A stretch of 64,000 nt of DNA, taken from Tyto alba. Its lineage: Eukaryota > Chordata > Aves > Strigiformes > Tytonidae. Shown in pieces: positions 51,101 through 64,000 of the stretch. Each line of letters begins with the position of its first letter. Within the stretch, counting starts at the first letter, position 1. The notes under the pieces were generated by a model. That model was not told where the DNA came from. It worked only from the letters and a program-made list of their open reading frames with translations, and made no database searches. The stretch covers positions 7,533,427-7,597,426 of the forward strand of contig NW_024881296.1 of assembly GCF_018691265.1 (NCBI RefSeq). The letters are read 5' to 3'. The position numbers and the translations under genes are program-made.

Positions 51101-53959
51101 CCTCCCCCTTTGCAAATACCTATTCACTGTATGCAGGAGGTGGATCTTCCAGTTTCACTGACGGCAGTTGCACACAGAAATAATGATGGATTTTAGATAT
51201 AATGGTTCTGTGATGATTTTTCACTTTGTATCCAGATGGGTTCTCATTAAAAGTTTCCTGAGCCCTAGAACTTGGCTTTTCTTTTTCTGGCTTCTAACAT
51301 AGGTAGTTTCTAAATGGAGTAGAAATCCTTTAAAGGTCAGGGAAAATCTCCTTTTCAAATGGCTAGATGGTGCTGATACATTTATTAATTAAACTGTATC
51401 ATATTCTGGTCATTAGGTGCAATGATCAATTATTTCCTCAGAGACAGCTGTTCTATTAAAAATACATCAGTATTAAATGACCTTCTCCAAGGCTCCTGCT
51501 GTAAGATGTACCTAGCAGCTCCAAGAAGTACCATTTTAATAAGAAATGTGAGTTGTTACAGTTGAAGCTTGAGACCAGAGCTTTATCCTCATGTGAATGC
51601 CAGGGCTGGCGATGGGCTGCTGCCACCGAGTTTGAGAGTGTCCCTTGAGCCCTGTGCTCTGCTCCAGGGCCACCACCCGTTCACAAGAAAATCCTCCCGT
51701 GACAAGGACCCGTTGCCATTCTCCATCCCTGTGAATGTCCTCCCTGGAGTCCAAGTATAATCTAAGCAGGTCATGCAGACCCTACAGCCAGGTGGCCAAT
51801 GTGCAAAACAGGTGAGGGAAACAATCCGTCCTGTACCCAAGAAGGCTGTAGTAGTCATCTGCCTCTCAAAAAATAATAATAATGTGATACTGGGATTTTG
51901 ACTAGCATGAAATGCCCCTGTCTGCAGCATCATTCAGCACTTTCCTTCCCTCCCCTCTGAATAATAACTTATTCTTGATGGACTCTACCCACCAAAGGAA
52001 AACAAGGAATCTATGTGGCTGGATGATACACAGATTTTAAAAGCGTTGACAACTTTGCAATTCTTCAGTTTCACTTTGATAGGTGGCTGGTTGTACAAAC
52101 ACTTCCAAACTTTTATTAGCTTAAAAAAAAAAGGTCTAGGAGATTTTTTTTTTCTGGATTTTTTTTCAAATATTTGGTGGTTACATAAAAGGCCCAGCAG
52201 GGAGAAGAGTGAAAAAGTATAATATTATCTTCATCCTCTCATTCCTGGGACTTCAATACAATGGAAAATTGACTTCTTTAAAGTATTTTTTTGCATAAGA
52301 AAGATTTCAAACAAAAAAAAATATAAATATTTTGATCTGTTGGTACAAATACGGAAAGAAGAACAGTGAACAGGATAAATGTACTTTGAGATATTTAATT
52401 TTTTTTTTTTATTTCTAATTTAGCAGCAGGAGACATAGTTCTCTTGATTAATCAGCTCTTAGAACTGAAAATTAGCAAACAGCATAGAGAAAACACAGAA
52501 AGCTAGTGGTCAAGGATGGTGCTTTGCTAAGCTCAGCTTCATATATATATGTAGCAAATCAGGAAGAGATGCTTTATGGTTGTCCTATGATTGAAGTGCT
52601 TGCTTCAGCAGGACAATGCCTATTTGATGACATTATTTGGTTTCAGAGTGTGGGGGAAATCTTGTACATAACTTTCACAATATTGCAATCATTACATTTC
52701 CTTGCTTTCCCTTGGTGCATTAAATGCTCTATACCAAATCCATACCTATAGAAAACACCTTGAACCTATATGTTTTTTCCCAGCAATCTGTGGTGAGACT
52801 GTGCCATACCCTTCAGAAAAGTGATTTATCTAGAGGCATGATTGGCAGAAAGATGCCATCTTGATCCATTTGTGGTTGTACCCATTTAATTTCTGTTCTA
52901 GTTATTTGAAAAAATTGAAGCATATTCTATAAGACTCACAATCTAATTTTCTAACTAATAGTTGATTGGTCCCAGCTGGGTGAATATGGAAAAAAAAATG
53001 CAGATTTCTTTGGCAGAACACTCATCTCTGTTGCATTACAATGCCCATGATGGGTGGGAAAAGAGAGTATAGTGCATTAAAATCCTGAGTTATATCGTTC
53101 ACTGGGGAAAAAAAAAAAAAAAAAGGAAGAGTTTGAACTGAAATAATTATATTTGGGGAGCAAGGGACAAGAGCTCTTAGATAGTAAGATTCTTATTTGT
53201 ATATTTACCCACTAAAATGCAATCAGCAATTAAAAGCTGCTTTTTAGAAAGGCACTTCAGTACAGTTGTTGTCATATAAAATTTTGTTCATTTATTGCAA
53301 CAGTTATTGAAGAAGCAATTAGTTGTGGTTAAACCTGAATAAAACAAATCTTCACAGATGTGAGTTTGTTTATTTACTGCTAACTCTTTCATAATTAATG
53401 GAGTATTTTCTAGTTGAATCAGTGACTCAGTCACCCAGGAGAGTGAGAGCCATCGTTCCTGCTGTGTTCTCAGCCTCTGGAAAGCACAAAGCCGAGAGAA
53501 AACTCATGCTGGCTAATGCTGAGGCCAGTCCAGCACTGGAGATGAGAATGCTTAAATAGATGAATATTTGTGAGCAGAGCAGCCTCTGTGAGGAGAAAGG
53601 AAAGCCTATTTAAAACCTGAAGTGGAAAAAACCCAGTGGCAATCAATCAGAATAGGTAATCAGAAGCAGAGATTTTGTAACCAGGTCCAAATGAGGTAAA
53701 AGAAGGTATAACGCCCTCACCCAATTAAACCTCAGGACATACTTTTGCAGAAAACAAGTGCCACTGCACTAGGTTTTGTAAAGTGTCACACCTTTCTCTC
53801 AAAATGAGATAATGATTCAGCTGTCATGGAGAGAGGAGAAGGATATTAAATGTAATCCATTGCTTAGCGATTAATGTGGAGCAGCTGATTCTTTTGTAAA
53901 GGCTAATCTGGACATTCATCCTAAATGTTCCAAGCTACAAATATTAATTTTGAAATAAT
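45161..53959. other. Long stretch with no supported gene
   Basis: Holds TTTG-rich simple sequence at about 50883-50926, an A17 tract at 53108-53124, and short open frames with no recognisable domains (longest 114 codons at 49701-50045 and 51589-51933, both minus). The stretch 53330-53760 looks compositionally even and is noted as a possible conserved non-coding element. Confidence 0.55.
53422..53434. promoter_or_regulatory. 13-bp palindrome containing an AP-1 type site
   Basis: GTGACTCAGTCAC is a perfect palindrome around a single central base and contains TGACTCA (53423-53429), the consensus for AP-1 (Fos/Jun) and related bZIP dimers. One such site can occur by chance in 64 kb. The extended symmetry makes it somewhat less likely to be accidental. 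Confidence 0.35.
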
Positions 53960-54095
53960 TTGGTCTGAAAGGGACATCTAGAGGTCATCTGGTCCAACTG
54001 CCTGCTTAAAGCAGGGCTTTGTCATTAGAGCAGGTTGCTCAGGGTCTTGTCCAGTCAAATTCTTATTTTGTCCATGCATGGAAATCCCACTGTCC
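53960..54095 (-). mobile_element. Short CR1 LINE 3' fragment, minus strand
   Basis: On the plus strand the phrase order GAAAGGGACATCTAGAGG, CATCTGGTCCAACTGCCTGC, GAGCAGGTTGCTCAGGG, then TGGAAATCCCA is the reversed CR1 3' untranslated region. Only about 135 bp are present, so the element is strongly 5'-truncated. The terminal octamer repeats are not clearly visible on the left. Confidence 0.82.
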
Positions 54096-56196
54096 CTACG
54101 ATGATTCAGTTTAATGAACACAGAGCTCAGGAGGATGAGGGAAGAAACAAACAGACAAACAAAAGAGTGTAAGATTACTGTAAGCACTAAGACAAAGACA
54201 GGACCAAATTATGACTGATGTGCTAAAGAGAGAAAAGAGGGGATAGAAAGCTCTTTCTCTATTCCATAACAACACAGCAATCAGGACTTGTCTTGGACCA
54301 ATAAGAGGTATGTGAGGTACATGGAAAGGGCTGTCAAACACTTAGAAGATAGTTGGAAAGAAGAGAGGAACAGACTTTTCAGTGGGTACACTACAGGTGT
54401 AGCAGACAAGGAGAGGAGTATGTTGATCACTGGGGAAAAGATTTCTAATCGTAAAGACCGTAAAACTGGAGTTCTGTCTCGGTGTGGGCTCTCCATCACT
54501 GATAATTTCAAATAAAATGCCAATCTGTCAGAAATGTCTTATGCACAGCTAATCTGACCTTGTAGTAAGGTGACAGACAAAGTGATTTCCCCTTTCTGCT
54601 CCATTTTCCCTGAGTCTATGTTGGAAGAACAAGAACCTCTTATAAGGTCTTCTTGAGAGCTATGACCCATGGATTAGGAAGCAGCCGGCCAGTCAGCACT
54701 ATAGATGGAAATGCATAAACCAAGCCCTATAGGCCTGATTTACATTTGCCAAATTGACTCTTTTAGGCATAGAGAAAGTTCCAGCTACATATTTAGCAAC
54801 GGTTGGTGTACCAAAAAAAAAGATTTTGAAATTAAGTTCCCTTAAAGAAGGGTCTACTCAGTGATAAAACATAATTTTTGAGGGTTAGAAATCTCTGACC
54901 GTTACCATATCTTTGTTTTGAAAAACAATGTGTCTTTGATCTTATTTATAAAGCTAATATTCTTCAGTGAATGATGAAACATCCTGGCTCTGCACAGTAG
55001 CGACTGAGTGAAAGGACTGGTAAAGCAATATAGAACATCATTATTCAAATCACTGCACCAAATTCTGCCTTTCTAGCGGGTTAAAGTTATTTTTTTGGTC
55101 TCTGTGAATACAGGCAATGATGTTATTTGCACTCCTAGTGAACAAGCACATAGATCGCAAAATAACCCTGGCAGTAATTAATGTCTCTGGCAGTCCCAAG
55201 GGAGAGACCAAGGACTGAATGGGCATGTAGCCTGAATAATGTGCTGTAAATTCCATATGGATGTATCTAATGTAGCTTCTTGTTACCAGAGGATCCAATG
55301 TACAGTATTCTGCAGAAATGGGATTAAGAGGGTTTGCAATTGAGTTGTGGGTTCCCTTGAGATCTACTCAAATGCTCAGGTCCTTAACAACTCTTCTTCC
55401 TAAACTAACATTGTTATTAAAACAAATCTACGGCAATTGTAATATTTTGCAAGTGTCATCAATGACTCTGGAGAAGAAATGCAAATTGTAGTGCAAAATC
55501 TTAATCCTGTAATTAATGAAGCAGGTTCTTGAAAACTGTGACATTCACCACCGGTATAAAAGTTCATTTGAGTACAGTCACTGTCTGAATAAGGATTAAA
55601 AAGCACTTTAATGTATGTGAAAGTGAATATGTTTGAAAGACAAATTTGTACCCTGTGTTCCAGAAGAAGATGACATTTTAGTAGAGATAAACACATACAA
55701 AAACCTGCGTATTGCCCAGCAATGTTTGTCCTACATCTTCACTTATAAATCAGATGTCATCCATAGGTACAAGGAGTCACAGAGCAGTGTAACTCAGAAT
55801 TATTTGTATTACCATATTTCTAGGAAATAATACATGACTTTGGGAAATCACTATTTTGAGCTGCGGTTACAAAAAAAAAATGAACAAGACCAAGCATCTA
55901 CTTTTCAATTACAAAGCAACGTAAGTTGTGCACTCTGTTTCACCAGAGTTCAAACGTGCATAAGTGAAGCTTGTAAAGATTACAAGGGTGTTGATGAGTG
56001 TATGAATGAATGAAATATGTTAATCTTGAAATAAAACTTATGTTTTTGGAGGTAGGATTGTCTTCACGATTTTTTGTACTGGTTAGTTTTGCACTAAACC
56101 CCATGTTGTGGTGATGTATAAAACAGGGAGAAGGTTTTGTGAAGATAGGCCAGAACCACAACCATATGAACTGTTTGTTTGATAGGGTGGGGGTTT

Positions 56197-56224
56197 TTTG
56201 TTTGTTTGTTTGTTTGTTTGTTTG
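56197..56224. repeat. (TTTG)7 microsatellite
   Basis: Seven perfect TTTG units, followed by imperfect T/G-rich sequence to about 56236. Confidence 0.95.
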
Positions 56225-57089
56225 TTTTGGTTTTTTAATTTATTGAAGTGCTTACAGTGAAGATGTACTAGAATATCACTAAATATTAGGAAATTCATTG
56301 CAACTAGCCAGGCTGGATGCTGCAGGATCACACTTCTGTCTCTACCACACTTTTGGTCCCAGGAACATTATCTCTGGAAAGTGCTATAAATATACAGGAC
56401 ATACTGTATTTCTTATATTTGAAAAATAAGAGGCAGGGAACTGCTAGTTGTAACAACATTTATAATATTTATAACAAGTAACAAGAGAGGGTGTTTTATT
56501 ATGGAAGTGGACTTCACAGTGGCACCCTGCAAAAGAGAAAGCAGTCTTTGTTTCTGTTGGTTTTCCTACTCTTTGCCACTTGTCTTTACCATTCAGGATA
56601 AAAACTTCCCCATGAATAGAGGGTTCCTTATTTTGGTGGGTTTGAGAAATTTCACTCATTTATGGAGAGAGGAGATTGGGAGAGATGAGAGAGTGGTATA
56701 TACATTTCCTTTGGGAGAAATCTTGAATAAAAACATTCTTCATAATAAAATGCATGTTGGAACTAAAATCATAGACTCACATCATTACCCCATCAGCAAA
56801 TAAACACAAAGCACAAAGGGGATTTGTGTTCCTGCTGAGTCTCCCATCTCAAAGGGAAAAGATAGATGGAAAAAAGTTTTCCTGCTCTTCTATTTTTGCC
56901 TAATCTTGGCTTCTGGAAATGCTTTACTGTTGTTGTTGTGCTGTGGAGTGGTAGCAGCTCAGTCAGAGTTTGCACCATGCTTCACAAGCAGAAAGACAGA
57001 AAAAGTGATTCCTCTCTCAAAGAGCAGAAACATAAAAGCAGACAAAAGACAGCAGATGGATGCAGTCAGATGAGGGGCTAAAATTAAAC

Positions 57090-57310
57090 AGTAAGACAGC
57101 ATTGACTGCTGTGACAGCCAGCAATTCCCAGCAGACCTGCATCTTAATTGCTGTTAAATTTCTTAGTTGTCACTGTTAAACTAGAAAAATAGCAGAGGAA
57201 GGATTTAAAGGCGGCGATAATTGGCTTTGCCTATGTTTTTAATTTATTCCCTCCAGGCATAAGGGGGCACACAAGGGGCGTTAAAATGCGTCTCCTTCAA
57301 AATATTACAA
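57090..57310. promoter_or_regulatory. Possible conserved non-coding element
   Basis: A non-repetitive block with mixed composition, homeodomain-type TAATTG and TTAATT words, and CpG-containing words (GGCGGCGATAATTGG near 57212-57226; GGGGCGTTAAAATGCG near 57275-57290) that stand out in a CpG-poor neighbourhood. No coding potential is evident. The call rests only on texture and needs an alignment to other vertebrates. Confidence 0.2.
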
Positions 57311-60300
57311 GGGGATGAAGATGTTAGGGGTTGACCTAGGGTGGAAGTCAGTACTTTTTGGCACTGTTTATCAATAAGTTTGCACACAGCTGAGCTAGAA
57401 ATGGTGCTCCCTTTTAGCTTTCTCTTGCAACCTCTGGTTTATCCTACCCAGTACCTCTGCTCCTGTGCCTGGGAAAAGGTTTGGATCCAGCTGTGGGATG
57501 TTTTGTCAGCTATAAGCAGCATGTTATGCCAGCTGCTTTTTAAAAGTAAACCATTGTGTTATGTAAGTTTGGAGACTACTATAGTTTTCTTCTGAGAGTT
57601 AGAAAAGCTTGTTTTAAGTGATTAACGTCAAAGTCTTTCTTCATCAATTCATGTGGATCTGCAAATTCTTTTCCACTGACATTTCTAGAGAATGTGGAAG
57701 GTTTCTACCACACAGCAGAATTTCTTATCTACCTTTGCAGTTTTCCCTCTGCTGGTGACAGTAATCTTATTATAATCTATTCCGGCCTGTAGAAAATTCT
57801 AATGAAATATCTTCAATGTGCCTCAGCACACTTGTTAGAAAGGCAGGGTGACTCACATGCTGAAGTTTTTGAGCGGTGTTTGAGGAAGGAGAGAACTGGA
57901 TAATTCAGAGAATTGACAAGGTTATAATGACAACTGTGTATGTTTTGAATCTACAGAGAATAAATTGAACTGCTGTGGGTTGCTGACTATTTATGCTGGG
58001 CAATGTCAGGTATGATACCTTGTCTTTGCTTGAGTACCTTTTATCCAAGAATTTCAAAATGTTGCATGGGTATTCAGCCATGGAGAACAGAAGGAAGCAC
58101 GCAGACTTGAGAGGAAAACATACAGGGAAGACCTCTATAATAGACTGAAATCAAGGACCATGATGCAGTATTGTTGAAAAATACTGTGTCAAGCCTGCAA
58201 CAAATTTGCTTGCATTTCTTGATCTTACACTGATGACTAATTAGGCTTAATGCATTCAGTGTGCTCTGAGTGAGGTATTAAATGCACTGAAGAATATGTT
58301 TCAGCACTTAAAACCAATGGAAATAATCCTAAGGTGCTTTGGCCAAGTCCCTGGGTGTCATGCATAATGCTGGAAGAAAGTCCACTATGCTGAATTATGT
58401 TTCCTGCATACATAGACAGGGCAATATTTTTTTTGCAAACCTAATGTGTAACAAAATCAGCAAGGAATCACCTAGAAAAAGATCCTACTTGCTTGTTTCA
58501 TAGTATTATTATTTTTGCATAATTGAAATCCCATCTACTAAGCCATATTAATAAATTGAATCAAGCTTAGCAACATTCCTAAGGGGAAAAACATTTAGAT
58601 AATATTCACCAGACACTTATTTAGCTAAGCGTCTCCATTTTATATCCCTGTGTCTTCTAATGTTCAGAGTATTAGTAATTTCTTTTGCTGTTTAAATTTT
58701 ACTAGCTCATGCAATTTAAAATAACTATAATCAGATAAAATACCTGTAGCTCAAAACTTTCAAGCTTATTACTTTCTCAAGGCTCTCTGATGCTGAATGA
58801 GGAACACTTGTCCTAACCAGTTAAGCACTTTGGAATTTAAACATGATGATTATATTTTCTAAGAGGGAATAAACCTAGATCTATCTGTCTTCTCTTATTT
58901 AACATAAATCTATCTTTACAGATTCATAGAAATCTTCTATATAAAAGGTCCTTCTAAGCAGAAGAAACCACATTCCCCACTCCCTGACCCAGTGAGGACA
59001 GTGCAGTATACAAAGCAGAAAGGAGGTCTTCAATAAAGATGACACCAAGCAGGTTCTTACTAAGCTAATGAAAATTGCTTCATGAAAGGTTGGAGAGAAA
59101 TGAGCCTATTTATCTTCAATAGCACACCTAACTTAACCTTCTTTCCCCATTTACTGATCCCATTACTGCTTCGATGATGCTTATTCCATCCCAACACCTT
59201 CCTGGTCATCTTCTGACCTCAATCACACTCCTTTCACTGGAATATGAGTAACTTTAAAATCACGGTTGCTATTGTACTCTCAGATAAACCCAATGACCTG
59301 GGATTCTCAGCGTTCTCTAAGTAATTTTATATTATTTCAGAAATAAGCAGGTTCTATAAATCAAGCTATGGACAGTAGAAGATGATTTTTTTTTTTTTTT
59401 TGCCATGATAGTGTAAATGAGAGGCAGCCTTTCGTTTTTCTAAAGGGAAGAATCAACTTGGATGAGCCTGAAAGCAAGTACAGTCTCAGTGTCTCAGGCT
59501 GCTTGTAATGGCTAATCCACACTCAGATAACTTTTTAAAGTAGAAATAAAGTGTAGGCATTTCTTCCCCCAGTACTCCATTTCCTCTGCTTAAATCTGTG
59601 TGGCATAGGCTTTAGATTTAAAAAGTCTTCTAATCCTACTGCCCACTGGGAATCTGTTAATAACTTCAGGAGTGACTGAGGCACGTTCTTGCCCAAAGTT
59701 GCCCTCAAATATTGTTAAACTGGAGAGTTCGTCAAGCTGTTTCTTCTGTCCTCATGCTGTGACCTATTTTATCCCAGCATGAGCAAGTTGCCAAATCAAT
59801 GTTACTCGTAGAGACTTCTGGCACCTTTCTCATTTTCTCTTGATTTACTTTCGTTTCTGTCTGCCAAGGGTAATTTCTAGTTTTAGTCATTACTTATCTA
59901 TAAAAATGTCTCACCCTTTTCCTAATCTGATTTCACACTTGTGAAATGAAGACTGCATCATCACCATAAAGGAGTGGAACAGACTTAGCTGGAGGTATCA
60001 AGAGCAGTCTTACAGGACTGATTTCAAACTTGCTTAGGTCTAGAACTATTGTAAATTGCTTCAGTGCTGCAATTTTTTTTTTTTTTTTGTCTCTAAAATA
60101 CACATTGTGCTGATGAGAGGTAGCAGTCTGACAATCCTAAAGCATATGGATGCATGAAATCCTCCACTTTGGTCTTTTGCCAGTGGCATGTGGGCAAGAG
60201 TGGATCCACTTCCAGATCGAAATCTTACTAATTTCTAGACTGAACTTGGTAACACTTTCACCTCTAGATATGGAGTTTGAAGTCTCACTCATAATCTACA

Positions 60301-60799
60301 AACTTTTCAGAGTACGGGGCAGCTGTACTCAGTTTAAGAAAACAAAAATTGCTGCCATGTACAAATAATTCAGGCTGAACCAGACATTTGGCATGGAAAA
60401 TACTAACAGGAAGCTAGATGGCAGGAACCCAGGCAATCCTTCCTGATGTCACCACTTGCCTTGGTAGTAAATGGCAGAGTTATAATATATAGAGAGAGCA
60501 TTAGAATCAGTTTCAGTGCAGAGAAGGGGCTCCAAAACATTGTTGGTAGCTCAGTGAGAGACCTTGGCTTGCTTGCAGTTGTGCTCTACGTTCAACCAGC
60601 CTCACAGGTAACTGTATTTTGCCCTTTAAATCTGGATTGTCATGCGGCTAAGATTTATTATCCTGTACAAAGCAAGGACTTTATTGAACCTGGCAGTATT
60701 TTTCATTCCAGCCAACTTACTAGAGGACCTTATGTTCTCTCAAAAAAGGTTCCCAGCATTTGAAATTCAGTAACTAACTTTGTTGCATTTTTTTCAGTG

Positions 60800-60820
60800 T
60801 TTTTTTTTTTTTTTTTTTTT
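60800..60820. repeat. T21 homopolymer
   Basis: Twenty-one consecutive T, with a second shorter T-run just upstream. No adjoining retrocopy was recognised. Confidence 0.95.
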
Positions 60821-61267
60821 ACAATGGTTTAACCTTGTTATAAAGTCAGTGGTAAAATTCCTCAATCAGCATTAAGCACCAAACCCTGCAGTTCAGATCA
60901 AAGAAGCAGTCAATGTTCCCTGCTTTCACAAGTGGAAGGGATTGAATTTTGATAGTCCTCACAGCTTTTTCTCTTCTGTTCTGTTCATGCTATCATAAAC
61001 CTTCTCCTTACAAGCGTTGCACTATTTCACTATGTATTGTTACAGTTGTGCTTTTGGAAATGTTTTCAGTCACCTTTGCAATCATTCTTCAAAGCAGAAT
61101 GTTGATAAATTGTTCCCCTTAGCTTTTGTTATACTTTTTCTTTTACCTCTTCAAAAAATTACAGTTGTTCATTTGGACATCTCCTTGGTTCCTGTCATGT
61201 TTATTCAATAAACCTTTTCTTGTTCTTTGCCCTATTTCGTTCAGACTGTGCTTTTGCCAGAAAGTTT

Positions 61268-61299
61268 GACCCTTCCAACATGGTATTCTATGATTCTAT
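61268..61299 (+). mobile_element. Extreme 3' end of a CR1 LINE, plus strand
   Basis: GACCCTTCCAACATGG followed by TATTCTATGATTCTAT is the characteristic CR1 3' terminus, with its octamer-type end repeats. Only about 32 bp are clear, so this is either a very short 5'-truncated insertion or an element whose upstream part has decayed beyond recognition. Confidence 0.7.
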
Positions 61300-64000
61300 T
61301 TTTAGTTTAGTTTAGTTAGTCCTATTTTTAGCTGTCCTTTATAAAACAGGGATCAGTCTCTTTATTTTTACTATTATTTTGAGACTTAAGTTGTCTGGTT
61401 ACATTTAAAAGTTAAATAGCTGTTCTTTTGACTATTTAGATTTTACTTCTGTTACTGTCATCATCTGTCATTTTACTACATTCTTTTAGATTGTGGGAGG
61501 CTTCCTTTCAGCATCCAAATCTGGTTTTTGAACTATCTTTTCCCTTCAAAGTGATGCACTCTTCAAAGCTAATGGCACCAGACAGGAGTGTCTGAGGTTT
61601 AATGTAGCACAGCCATGTTTCCTTCCTTTCCTTCTTCATTAATGTTTCAAATGTGGTAATTTTAATTTAACTCTATGCCAAGATTCTGATGAGAGGAGGA
61701 AGGGAGGTACCTTCTACACTGGTCTGTTCCTTGAAATCTTTTAAATGCAACATACCTAATCCTTGAATAGCAAAAGTGCCATCATCATAGATCAGAGTTT
61801 TAGTCACTGATCATACAAAGTTCCTTAATGAAAAAAGGGTAACATTTCTACATCGTATTTTTCCTTTAAGTGGTAACTCTGGCAGTGTCTGCATTATGAA
61901 TACTCCAATTCATATGCTTAGTATGTTTTCCCACCTGTTGTATTGGATGTAATATTACAGCCATACAAGCATACTAGCTATTCAGTGTGATTTTTTTTGT
62001 CATATTGTTCAGATCATCTACTGTAATTCTTTTTGAATGAGTCCCTTGTGGGGGACGGTGATTGCAGCAATTTTATAGCCTTTCAAGCCTACAGTGCATA
62101 ACAGAGTTAGGTGCAGAACTATCCATTATTTTAAGTTGACTGGCAATTGTTCTAAATTCTGCCTGATGTTCTTTGAAACAAGAAGGGGCATGAATAACAC
62201 ATTTTCTCTAGCTCTATGAAATGCCTAAATGGTTTTTATCTTTCAGTGGATTTCATTATTTCTGTATAAAAAAATAGAAGCAAAAGAGGTTGAGGTCTTA
62301 GCTGCTGTAGGCTCTACTGTACAGAACATGTCAGATCTACATTTGGTTTAATCTCAAGTAAAAAATGGAGAAAAACTAAAGTGCTACAAATGGTAGAAAA
62401 TATTAGATTGTAATACATAACATTAACCGAGAAGATGTCTTTGAATATCACTGGTAATCATCCTCCATTAAATGCTGTTTCTCAAGCTGTACGGTATATT
62501 TTCTGAGGTATTTCTACCACCCAAAGTGCACATGAATAACATTTTGTGTTATTTCTTCCTCCATACTTGTGTTATTTAGTCATTTACCCAACAACCAAGC
62601 ATTTTCAATCACTTCAGTCATTTAGCCCTACCAACCTTTCTGCAATAGCTTTCAAAGAATGAAGATGTTACAGTCACAAACTTCAAGTGCACTTTGACTA
62701 GCGTCTGGCAGGTACCAATGAAGCTACTCTCATAAATGTAAATACGATGTTACTGTGCCAGCAAACAGCCTATTGTTTTAGACTGTGTAAGCACCACTGG
62801 GCTTCAAGCCTTGCCCACAAGCGCCAGAAGTTTCTGTATGTTTATCTAGAGTTGTAAAGAAAAGGTATTGGAGAAACCACATATGCTCACATAAAGAAAG
62901 TTACAATTGGAAATACGCCCATGGCCCCAGTAAAACCTTTTTGCTTATGGAAGTCTTCTTTTCTTTTCTTTTCTTTCCTTTCTTTTTATGTCTCTTTGCT
63001 TTTCAAGGTCTTGATATATGCTTACTGGTTAGCAATAAAAATTGACGTTAGCTGAAGTAAATTTTATTCTTTCAGAGCATTTGGCCAAAAAGCATGAGAA
63101 TTGTGTTGCCTGGTCCCAAGCTGCGCCAACAGTAGGCAGATGCTGCCAGGGCTGAATTAGGGCATTGTTCGAGTTTTCAGTATTTGAGATGAAGGCTGAG
63201 AGGAACAGGCATCTTCCCAAATATCAGATCATTACTGCTTCGACAACACTATTTTGTGCCATTGAGTAAGATGGTGTTGTTCAAGACAGTTGTCTCCTAG
63301 TGTGTCTCTTACAACTGTAGCATCAAGGTGCTGCTCAGCTGTGCTACAATTCTGACTGAAACTGAAAGATGAGAGGAAGAAGCTTTAGGAGCACAAGGGT
63401 GAGAGGTTTTGTGAATACTCGGAAATAAGAAGTGTTGATGACGGTAATCTGAGGGCCTTAATTTATTTAGCTCACAAAGAAAAGTAAAAACCCAGTGATT
63501 TCAGTTCCCTTGAAACTAGTCTGCAGTGGAGGAAATAAGTAAGAGAAGTGTAACTGTATGTGTTCTATACCCACGCTCTGAAACTCCTGTTTGGCTTACA
63601 GCTTCGTAAGCACACCGCTATCCACCTGACCCCTCTGATGAATGCTGTAAGGTTTGTTTGCTACTCAGCTGAAAGATGAAGCTCTGAAATGCAACCCTGT
63701 CCAGGGTGAGCCGGGGTGGCAGTGAGATCACGTTGTAGGACCTCAGGGCTGGGCAAAGTTGAGGTATTAGAGACAAAGGGAGGTTGCACCTTTCCAGAGC
63801 ACCCCCAAAAAGTCAGGCTGTGCCAGGGCATGTGGCTGTGTGAGGCTGTTTTCTGTCATCGGCATCCAATCTGGGATTGATTTGTTTGCCAGAGCTGGGA
63901 AAAGGTGGAAGTGATGATTTCTGACCTTCCGGTTTGGCTTTCAGAAGTGCAAGAAAAAATGTTCCTTGAAAGGGATAAATCACCAAGCAGACTCACCCTT
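61300..64000. other. Sequence without supported genes to the window end
   Basis: AT-rich DNA with a TTTAG-like run next to the CR1 end (about 61300-61318) and a pyrimidine microsatellite at 62955-62986. The GC content rises slightly after 63590. No gene or RNA was recognised. Confidence 0.55.
62955..62986. repeat. (TTTTC)n pyrimidine microsatellite
   Basis: Several TTTTC units with one TTTCC interruption form a pure pyrimidine tract of about 32 bp on the plus strand. Confidence 0.85.

Larger units (their letters stand above)
54096..61267. other. Long stretch with no supported gene
   Basis: AT-rich sequence with T16 tracts (59386-59401, 60073-60088), a T21 tract and a (TTTG) microsatellite listed separately. 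The open frames at 56501-56803 (100 codons) and 60446-60763 (105 codons), both plus, show no recognisable domain. I treat them as chance. Confidence 0.55.

Noticed and set aside
52596..52611. GTGCTTGCTTCAGCAG resembles the first 16 bases of U6 snRNA (14 of 16 matches).
   Set aside because: Similarity stops there. The rest of U6, including its conserved internal regions and T-rich terminator, is absent.
60446..60763. A 105-codon open frame in AT-rich DNA.
   Set aside because: No domain, no promoter or splice context, and the protein composition is unremarkable.
1..64000. tRNA genes, CRISPR arrays and bacterial operon signals.
   Set aside because: No GGTTCGAATC-type B box with matching A box, no regularly spaced identical repeats, and no ribosome-binding or operon structure. 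The window is eukaryotic.

Overview
The window reads as non-coding avian nuclear DNA. It is AT-rich with long homopolymer tracts. Its interspersed repeats are CR1 LINEs, several of them old and 5'-truncated, plus a pair of endogenous retroviral solo LTRs of a type I recognise from bird genomes. I see no mammalian SINEs, no prokaryotic gene organisation and no dense coding. The assignment to birds rests on repeat families recalled by pattern, not on a database search, and the species cannot be fixed from this sequence.

Layout. About 698-1772 is a truncated CR1 on the minus strand, interrupted by a G-rich tandem array. About 5510-6130 and 43760-45160 are much older CR1 copies, also minus. Shorter CR1 pieces lie at about 29545-29997 (plus), 53960-54095 (minus) and 61268-61299 (plus, only the extreme 3' end). 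Two roughly 1.05-1.07 kb solo LTRs of one family lie in opposite orientation: 19291-20343 (minus) and 42402-43473 (plus). Each has TG...CA ends, a TATA-like box, a poly(A) signal and a 5-bp flanking duplication (perfect in one, 4 of 5 in the other). The rest is single-copy-looking intergenic or intronic sequence with simple repeats and a few CpG-dense islets (16815-17055, 23340-23440, 24364-24640).

Genes. I could not support any host protein-coding gene, tRNA, rRNA or known microRNA. The open frames are short, overlap on both strands and lack recognisable domains. The only protein-derived sequence I recognise is the decayed reverse-transcriptase C-terminus of the first CR1. If the window lies inside a gene, it is intronic here.

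Most notable signals: two perfect short-loop hairpins near the left end (237-276 and 2778-2813), the G-rich array inside CR1, the inverted pair of solo LTRs with a promoter-architecture difference, and the isolated CpG islets. I found no evidence of a novel multi-gene system.
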